From JAGNXB01 sp942490895 (GTDB lineage: Bacteria > Bacteroidota > Bacteroidia > Chitinophagales > Saprospiraceae), in the NCBI GenBank assembly GCA_942490895.1, contig CALNZC010000052.1:310001-374000 (forward strand): a stretch of 64,000 bases of DNA, written 5' to 3'. The first letter of the stretch is position 1. Every line of letters starts with the position of its first letter. Positions 55,760 to 61,823 of the stretch are shown here, piece by piece. A program made the translations under genes and the position numbers. The notes under the pieces are model-generated. The model had not been told where the DNA came from and ran no database searches. It saw nothing but the letters and a program-made list of their open reading frames with translations.

Positions 55760-57589
55760 TTAAAAGTCCATGCGCACGTCCGGAAGGTTCCACCGAATAC
55801 CACCACTGATCATTTGAATATTCCGTTCACTTGATGCTGTTTTCTCCTGCCGGTTAAAAAAGGATGCCTGAATATAAAAGTGATAGAACAATTCATATGT
55901 GGCATCAATTCCCCACAGGAAAATATCAGTTCCCACACCCTGGCCGGTGGTATTGTCATAGTCGCCGATCCGGCTATTATAATTTCGCAGAATATCGCTG
56001 CCATAATTCAGTCCATTCATATCCCGGCCTGTCGTGGCAAGGATCATCCGGCCCTGGACGACCCAACGACGAGCGGGCTGGTATCGACCCAACACAATCC
56101 ACTCCTTGAAATTGGCGCCAAGTGGATGAGCCAACGGCATATTGTAATGCGAATAATTACTCAGGCTGTCAAAATGCTGATAGGTATAGGGCCGGACCTG
56201 ATTGTATTCCACCTGAATATCCAGATGGTCAACACCCGCTACATCAATCGCTTTTATTCCCGCTTGGAAGCCATATTTATTCGCCCACCATCCACGGTTG
56301 TCCAAAAAGATCTCCTTGAATTTAAATTCATCCAGGATCACTTGCCCATAAAGTTGAAATCGTTTTAAAAAGCGCCAATCTGCATTCATGCCCACAAGGA
56401 CATTATCCGGACTACCCGTTAAGTGTTCTACGCTTCGATACAGAATGACCGGGTTGAGATATTGTAATTCGAATTGCTGTGACCGGTTGTACACCACTGA
56501 TTCAAATAAACCAATACTCAGATTGGGTAAGACATCAACACCGAGATAATGTGCGGCCATGTATTTTTTGGGCACCAGGTTGTCGCCACTCACGCCGTTA
56601 GCAGAAAAGGCTGACAATTCTGCAAAAATATTCTGGTAGGTGAATCGACCCAGTCGAGTCAGGAATTTGAGATAGAAATAATTGTTCGAAAAATCAGACA
56701 ACAAAAGTGACCGGTAGCCCTGGCCAATAAAATGACGACCATGTCCAAATTGAGCGTGGATATGAGGAATAATTCGGAAGCCTATATATCCTTGAGCGTT
56801 CAAATAATCCAGGCCATTCTCAATATCCAGGACAGAACTCTTATAGGTTTTATACAACCCATTCCCTGGCAATGCCCGGTGATAGTGAGTGTAATCCCGG
56901 ACATAAGCCGGAAAGGATGCCTGAGTCTCCAGGATCTCGGTGGCAAAATAAATCCGCTCATCAACCCCACCCCGTAGCCGCACACCCCGCTGATTGGCGA
57001 AGAAGAGGCCCTGATCGGTACTCTGACTCAAGCTGAATCGGAGGAGTGGATTGACCTTGACATAGAAGGATGGTGTCTGGGTCTCCCACAGATTGGCCGG
57101 AGTCCGGAAGAACGTATTCCAGATGGGTTTTCTACTGAGGACATACCGCGCATGATCTGCACTGGCCATGACATGACTCTGACTGCTGCGTTCGCGGCCT
57201 TCGTAATCGACAAACCTTATCGGTGCCCGTTGCTTGGTAAAGCCTTCATAGGCACCCGGTTGGACCAGCCACTCATTATTATCCTTATAGATCTCAAAGA
57301 GGTCAAAGCGATCCTGGACGCCAATGGGCGTGGAGGTGGCCGTATCAAATCGCATGGCCAGGGCGGTCACCGCATCCCGGTTCAAGGGGTACAAACCGGA
57401 TGACACCAGCCCTCGCTCACCTGTTTTGGTGATGATGCGTTCGATGATCCGTGCATCCTCACTGCCGGGGTCCAGGCCCAACACCTGTGCGGTGGTCGGC
57501 AGTGAGAGTCCGAACAAGATCATACAACAAAGGAAGCAATGCATTCGCCACATAGGCAGCGAAAATACTGCCCAGCGAGAACAAACCAT
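55760..57589 (-). CDS. Wzi-like capsule assembly outer-membrane protein
   Basis: From Met at 57589 the product is 609 residues, with an N-terminal signal ending at PTTAQ (Met codons at 57553 and 57544 are alternative starts). The family pattern of Wzi-type proteins is visible: PLNRDAVTALAMRF near the N-terminus, the FFANQRGVRLRGGVD barrel strand, and late barrel strands such as WVVQGRMILATTGRD. These are outer-membrane barrels linked to attachment of surface polysaccharide. It may be co-transcribed with metH two bases downstream, an odd pairing that probably reflects packing rather than function. It is divergent from the cytochrome cluster. Confidence 0.75.
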   Translation of the reverse strand: MVCSRWAVFSLPMWRMHCFLCCMILFGLSLPTTAQVLGLDPGSEDARIIERIITKTGERGLVSSGLYPLNRDAVTALAMRFDTATSTPIGVQDRFDLFEIYKDNNEWLVQPGAYEGFTKQRAPIRFVDYEGRERSSQSHVMASADHARYVLSRKPIWNTFFRTPANLWETQTPSFYVKVNPLLRFSLSQSTDQGLFFANQRGVRLRGGVDERIYFATEILETQASFPAYVRDYTHYHRALPGNGLYKTYKSSVLDIENGLDYLNAQGYIGFRIIPHIHAQFGHGRHFIGQGYRSLLLSDFSNNYFYLKFLTRLGRFTYQNIFAELSAFSANGVSGDNLVPKKYMAAHYLGVDVLPNLSIGLFESVVYNRSQQFELQYLNPVILYRSVEHLTGSPDNVLVGMNADWRFLKRFQLYGQVILDEFKFKEIFLDNRGWWANKYGFQAGIKAIDVAGVDHLDIQVEYNQVRPYTYQHFDSLSNYSHYNMPLAHPLGANFKEWIVLGRYQPARRWVVQGRMILATTGRDMNGLNYGSDILRNYNSRIGDYDNTTGQGVGTDIFLWGIDATYELFYHFYIQASFFNRQEKTASSERNIQMISGGIRWNLPDVRMDF

Positions 57590-57740
57590 CGGGATTGTGC
57601 GGAAAGTCTTGAAAACAGGACAGAAGACCTGTAAAGAAGAAGCCTCTCCATCAATCAGATGGACAGATCTCTTCTCTGATTCGCCCTGCAAAAACGGGTC
57701 ACAATGACGAATATCACTCTTGTGACTGAGGAAGTATTCG

Positions 57741-57771
57741 TTGAACCCGGGATTCGAATCGTTTATCTTTA
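57741..57771 (+). promoter_or_regulatory. Putative Bacteroidota promoter of the multihaem operon
   Basis: TTG at 57741-57743 and TATCTTTA at 57764-57771 are separated by 20 bp. This agrees with the Bacteroidota TTG...TAnnTTTG arrangement except for the last base. The first gene starts at 57796, leaving a leader of roughly 20 nt. Confidence 0.4.
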
Positions 57772-57795
57772 TATATATCATCGTACCGGTTCTGT

Positions 57796-58662
57796 ATGTC
57801 TCCATTGATCCATCGGCTATATATTTCCACCCTGACCGTGATCGTCCTGATCGTCACTTTCTATCTGGCTTTCAACGGTTTCCAGTATTACAACACACCC
57901 CTGGAAGAACGATTCTATCACCCGGAACATGACGCGTTCAAGCCATCCGGGATCTTCGGTCATGGCCTGGGTATTGTCGGTACTCTACTCATTGTAATTG
58001 GTGTTTTCGGGTATATTGCGCGCAAGCGCTACCAGTTTCTTTCCCGTTTCGGACGGTTAAAATACTGGTTGGAGTTTCACATCTTCCTGTGTACTCTGGG
58101 GCCGGTCATGATCCTGTTTCATACTGCCTTCAAATTTGGTGGCATCGTCTCCATCAGTTTCTGGAGTATGGTTGCCGTGGTCGTCAGTGGGGTCATCGGC
58201 CGCTTTATCTACATCCAGATTCCCAGAACCATCGAGGGTCGAGAATTATCTCTGGAAGAAATTCGCGGACTTCAGCTGGACCTGGCCACCACTTTGAGAG
58301 GAAAGTACCAGGTCGCCGAAAGACAAGTGGAACAATTAATGGCGACCATCCAGAGTTCACCCATTTCGTCAAGCAATCCACTGGTCCGGTATTGGCAAAC
58401 ACACAGGGAAGACCGTCGTCGGTTGTTACGTGCTAAAGCCATCATGAAGGAATCCGGTCTGGATCGGTCTGCTGTAAAGGCAGTCACCAGTATCATTCGC
58501 AGCGAAATGGTCATGAACCACCGCATTGAACGCTTGCAGACCATGGTCAAACTCTTTAAATACTGGCACGTTGCTCACCTTCCTTTTGCGTTGATTATGT
58601 TGATCTTTATGGTGGTCCATGTCATCGTCAGCATACTTTTTGGCAATACGTGGATCTTTTAA
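57796..58662 (+). CDS. Cytochrome b-like membrane protein of the multihaem operon
   Basis: The 288-residue protein has about five membrane helices: roughly residues 8-30, 52-74, 87-112, 113-138 and 260-283. A ~110-residue cytoplasmic or periplasmic helical insert lies between the last two. Histidines lie within helices: FHIFLCTLGPVMILFHTAF in helix 3 and YWHVAHLP...VVHV in helix 5. The pairs are spaced as in b-type haem membrane reductases, so two b haems are plausible. I cannot name a family with certainty. It is first in the operon and would pass electrons across the inner membrane between the flavoprotein and the cytochromes c that follow. Confidence 0.6.
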   Translation: MSPLIHRLYISTLTVIVLIVTFYLAFNGFQYYNTPLEERFYHPEHDAFKPSGIFGHGLGIVGTLLIVIGVFGYIARKRYQFLSRFGRLKYWLEFHIFLCTLGPVMILFHTAFKFGGIVSISFWSMVAVVVSGVIGRFIYIQIPRTIEGRELSLEEIRGLQLDLATTLRGKYQVAERQVEQLMATIQSSPISSSNPLVRYWQTHREDRRRLLRAKAIMKESGLDRSAVKAVTSIIRSEMVMNHRIERLQTMVKLFKYWHVAHLPFALIMLIFMVVHVIVSILFGNTWIF

Positions 58663-58675
58663 TGACGAATCAATT

Positions 58676-59998
58676 ATGGAGGAGGTCCTCATTTACGGAG
58701 TTGTTTTTCTGATCTGTCTGATCATCGTGGTGATCTACATGCGTAAACTGAAGAAGGCATCTGAAGCGGTGGAAGCCAAGATCGAACAAGCCAAACAGGA
58801 TGGCCTGTTTGAACCTGTCTCTCTCCATCCGGTGATCGATCTCAATACCTGCATTGGTAGTGCTGCCTGCGTAGCTGCCTGCCCGGAACAGGACATCCTG
58901 GGACTGATCCGGGGTAAGGCCTCTCTGGTGAATGCCTCCCATTGTGTAGGTCATGGTGCCTGCTTCCACAGCTGCCCTGTGGAGGCCATCTCCCTGGTCA
59001 TTGGCACCGAAAAGCGAGGCGTAGACCTCCCTCATGTCAACCAGGATTTTGAAACCAATGTTCCGGGCATCTACATTGCCGGTGAGCTCGGCGGCATGGG
59101 ATTGATAAAAAACAGTGTAGAACAGGGTGAAGCTGCTGTAGAAAGCATGGTGCGAGGAGGAATCAAGTCTGAGGAGGGATGGCATGACCTGATCGTCATC
59201 GGCGCCGGCCCGGCGGGCATTTCTGCGACATTGACAGCCACAAAGCACAACTTGTCTGTTTTGACTCTTGAACAGGACACGCTGGGCGGAACAGTGTTTA
59301 CCTTCCCCCGGTCTAAGATCGTGATGACGGCACCTATGGACCTCCCCCTTCATGGCAAGGTCAAACTGTTTGATACCAGTAAGACAGAACTGTTGGATTT
59401 ATGGAATAGTGTTCTGGATAAAAATAGCATCACCATTCGCGAACATGCAAAGGTCGAGGACATCAAGATGGTGCCTGAGGGATTTGAAGTGACCATCAAA
59501 ACGGGAGAAACCTTTCGGAGCAAAAGGGTGTTGCTGGCCATCGGACGCCGGGGTAGCCCACGTAAACTGGGCATCCCGGGAGAAGAAACCCAAAAGGTTG
59601 CCTATCGGCTACTCGAACCGGAGAACATTCAAAACAAGAATATCCTGGTGGTGGGAGGTGGCGATTCGGCCATTGAGGCGGCCTTATCTCTGATGGATGA
59701 AAATAAGGTCACCCTATCGTATCGAAAAGATGCGTTCAGTCGGATCAAACCCAAGAACCGGGAGAAGATCCTGGCCGCTATGGAGGCAAACCAACTGAAC
59801 GTCGCCTTCCTCACAAACCCCGAAAAGATCGAACCAGATCATGTTGTCCTCAGTCAGAACCAGGATAAAGAACCGCTTCACCTTCCAAACGACCTGGTCT
59901 ACATTTTTGCAGGTGGAGAATTGCCCACCCAGTTCCTGGAGAAGACCGGCATTCAGATTACCAAACGATTTGGTTACACAGTTAAAAAGCACAGATAA
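58676..59998 (+). CDS. Membrane-anchored ferredoxin-flavoprotein, thioredoxin-reductase-like, circularly permuted
   Basis: From the ATG at 58676 the 440-residue protein has one N-terminal helix (about 5-22) and two ferredoxin-like motifs, CIGSAACVAACP (Cys59, 65, 69) and CVGHGACFHSCP (Cys90, 96, 100). Both lack the usual second cysteine, replaced by Ser62 and His93. A segment VPGIYIAGELGGMGLIKNSVEQG (about 129-151) that normally closes the FAD domain of TrxR-like enzymes comes before the FAD GAGPAG motif (176-181). NAD(P)H binding is shown by VVGGGDSAIEAA. No redox CxxC is present. It likely oxidises NAD(P)H and feeds its clusters and the membrane cytochrome. Its stop overlaps the next ATG by one base. 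Confidence 0.75.
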   Translation: MEEVLIYGVVFLICLIIVVIYMRKLKKASEAVEAKIEQAKQDGLFEPVSLHPVIDLNTCIGSAACVAACPEQDILGLIRGKASLVNASHCVGHGACFHSCPVEAISLVIGTEKRGVDLPHVNQDFETNVPGIYIAGELGGMGLIKNSVEQGEAAVESMVRGGIKSEEGWHDLIVIGAGPAGISATLTATKHNLSVLTLEQDTLGGTVFTFPRSKIVMTAPMDLPLHGKVKLFDTSKTELLDLWNSVLDKNSITIREHAKVEDIKMVPEGFEVTIKTGETFRSKRVLLAIGRRGSPRKLGIPGEETQKVAYRLLEPENIQNKNILVVGGGDSAIEAALSLMDENKVTLSYRKDAFSRIKPKNREKILAAMEANQLNVAFLTNPEKIEPDHVVLSQNQDKEPLHLPNDLVYIFAGGELPTQFLEKTGIQITKRFGYTVKKHR

Positions 59999-61098
59999 TG
60001 AACAGGGGCATTCAGCTGACAATCATCTTCTTCTTTGGCTTCCTTCTCTGGGGAGCCACGGATGGATATGCTCAGTTGTCGCCCGGAGAATTAACCCATT
60101 CACATGCCGATCTGGAAGGGATTCGAAATTGCACCAAATGCCACGTGCTAGGAGATAAAGTCTCCAATGACAAATGCCTGGATTGCCACAAGGTGCTGAA
60201 GTCCCGGATCAACGCACGCAAGGGTTATCATGCCAGCCGGGAGGTCAAAGGGAAGGAATGTGCTTCCTGCCACAGCGAGCATCATGGCCGACAATTCGAG
60301 ATGATCCGGTTTGAAGAAAAGACATTTGATCACCAGCTCACCGGGTATGACTTGACCGGAGCCCATCAAAAGATCGACTGTCGGGATTGCCACAAACCCG
60401 ACCTCATCAGCGACCGGGAGATCAAATTTCGAAAAAACACCTACCTCGGTCTGGGCCAGGAGTGCCTCGCCTGTCATGAGGACTCCCACCAAAAGACATT
60501 GGGCAATGATTGCGCTTCCTGCCACAGCACGGATGCCTTCGCCCCGGCAGCTCGATTTGATCACAACAAGACCGATTTTGCTCTGGCTGGAAAACACCGC
60601 GATGTGGACTGTGCGGAATGCCATCTCAAGGAGATGCGGGAAGGCAAATCCTTCCAGCGCTTTGCGGACATTCCCTTTGCCCAGTGCAGCAGTTGCCATG
60701 ATGATCCGCATCAGAATCAACACTTGAAACGGTGTGATGAATGCCACACCGAACAGGCCTTTTCCGATCGGCGACAATTGTTCCGATACAACCACTCCCG
60801 AACCAATTTTCCGCTAAAGGGCAAGCATCGGCAAACGGCCTGTGCGGAGTGCCATTCCTTTGATGCTCACCGCGAACCCTGTTTACCGACCGGTCGGGCA
60901 TCCAGACCACGGACTGTGTGCAGTGCCATGAGGATGTCCATGAAGGCCGGTTTGGGACAGCCTGTGCCGAATGCCACCAGGAAGAGTCCTTCACCCGGAT
61001 CGATGATCTGGACAACTTCAATCACGGCCTCACCGAATTTGTTCTTCTGGGAAAACATCAACAGGTCGACTGCCGGGATTGTCACAAGGAAAGCCTGA
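59998..61098 (+). CDS. 23-haem cytochrome c, N-terminal part (frameshifted)
   Basis: The ATG overlaps the preceding stop (TAATG). A signal peptide (TIIFFFGFLLWGATDGYAQ) is followed by ten CXXCH motifs, with many additional His residues that can act as second axial ligands, in c3/c7-type repeats such as FDHQLTGYDLTGAHQKIDCRDCH and FDHNKTDFALAGKHRDVDCAECH. The coherent frame is lost after ACAECHSFDAHREP, at the CCC run 60877-60879. Beyond that, this frame is meaningless to its stop at 61098, while the haem pattern resumes in another frame. Restoring one base gives a 608-residue, 23-haem periplasmic or surface protein. Confidence 0.85.
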   Translation: MNRGIQLTIIFFFGFLLWGATDGYAQLSPGELTHSHADLEGIRNCTKCHVLGDKVSNDKCLDCHKVLKSRINARKGYHASREVKGKECASCHSEHHGRQFEMIRFEEKTFDHQLTGYDLTGAHQKIDCRDCHKPDLISDREIKFRKNTYLGLGQECLACHEDSHQKTLGNDCASCHSTDAFAPAARFDHNKTDFALAGKHRDVDCAECHLKEMREGKSFQRFADIPFAQCSSCHDDPHQNQHLKRCDECHTEQAFSDRRQLFRYNHSRTNFPLKGKHRQTACAECHSFDAHREPCLPTGRASRPRTVCSAMRMSMKAGLGQPVPNATRKSPSPGSMIWTTSITASPNLFFWENINRSTAGIVTRKA

Positions 61099-61823
61099 CC
61101 GACCCACTACCCCATAATACCTGCGCCTCTTGTCATTCGGACTACCATGAGGGTCAGTTCACCAGAGAGAATGTCACACCCGACTGTGCAGAGTGTCATA
61201 CCGAAGATGGTTTTCAGGGCAGTTCGTTTTCGTTTGAGGATCATGCGAACACTGGTTTCCCTCTGGATGGCGCTCATCTGGCTACACCATGTTTCGCTTG
61301 TCATCTCCAGGGAGACCGATGGCAATTCAGGGATATGGGTTCTGCATGTGTAGATTGTCACGATGATATTCACGAGGAGCAAATCCCTCAGAAGTATTAT
61401 CCGGATAACCGATGTGACCGCTGCCATCTCACTTCCCGATGGCGGGACAGTCAGTTTGATCATGATCAAACGCCGTTTCAGCTGCTTGGAATCCATGTTC
61501 AGCAAGAATGCAGGGCCTGCCATGTCCCTGAACCTGGCTATTCATATGGGAAATTTGTAGATTTGGGAACCACCTGCAGCTCCTGTCATGAGAATGTTCA
61601 TGACCGTCAGTTTGAAGAAGAAGGCGTTACAGATTGTGCGCGTTGTCACGGTTTTGAAGGGTGGTCTGCGGACCACTTCGACCATAGCCGAACGGCTTTC
61701 CCTCTGGACGGGAAACATGCAGAGATCGACTGTAACGCCTGTCACAAAGAGGTGATTCAGGATGGTGTAACTTTTGTGCTGTATAAGATCGAAAAATTCG
61801 AGTGTATAGACTGCCACAAATAG
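60879..61823 (+). CDS. 23-haem cytochrome c, C-terminal part (frameshifted)
   Basis: This frame continues the cytochrome from LFTDRSGIQTTDCVQCHEDVHEG, the natural sequel of HREP in the preceding frame. It carries thirteen CXXCH motifs and the same FDHxxTxFxLxGxHxxxxCxxCH repeat (FSFEDHANTGFPLDGAHLATPCFACH; FDHSRTAFPLDGKHAEIDCNACH). It ends with ECIDCHK. The first internal ATG is at 60918, inside the first haem motif, so it cannot start a functional protein on its own. The last 22 bp overlap the next gene. Confidence 0.85.
   Translation: MFTDRSGIQTTDCVQCHEDVHEGRFGTACAECHQEESFTRIDDLDNFNHGLTEFVLLGKHQQVDCRDCHKESLTDPLPHNTCASCHSDYHEGQFTRENVTPDCAECHTEDGFQGSSFSFEDHANTGFPLDGAHLATPCFACHLQGDRWQFRDMGSACVDCHDDIHEEQIPQKYYPDNRCDRCHLTSRWRDSQFDHDQTPFQLLGIHVQQECRACHVPEPGYSYGKFVDLGTTCSSCHENVHDRQFEEEGVTDCARCHGFEGWSADHFDHSRTAFPLDGKHAEIDCNACHKEVIQDGVTFVLYKIEKFECIDCHK

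Noticed and set aside
57748..57765. Possible tRNA T-arm (GGGATTCGAATCG) upstream of the cytochrome operon
   Set aside because: No acceptor, D or anticodon stems can be formed around it. It is better explained as promoter spacer.
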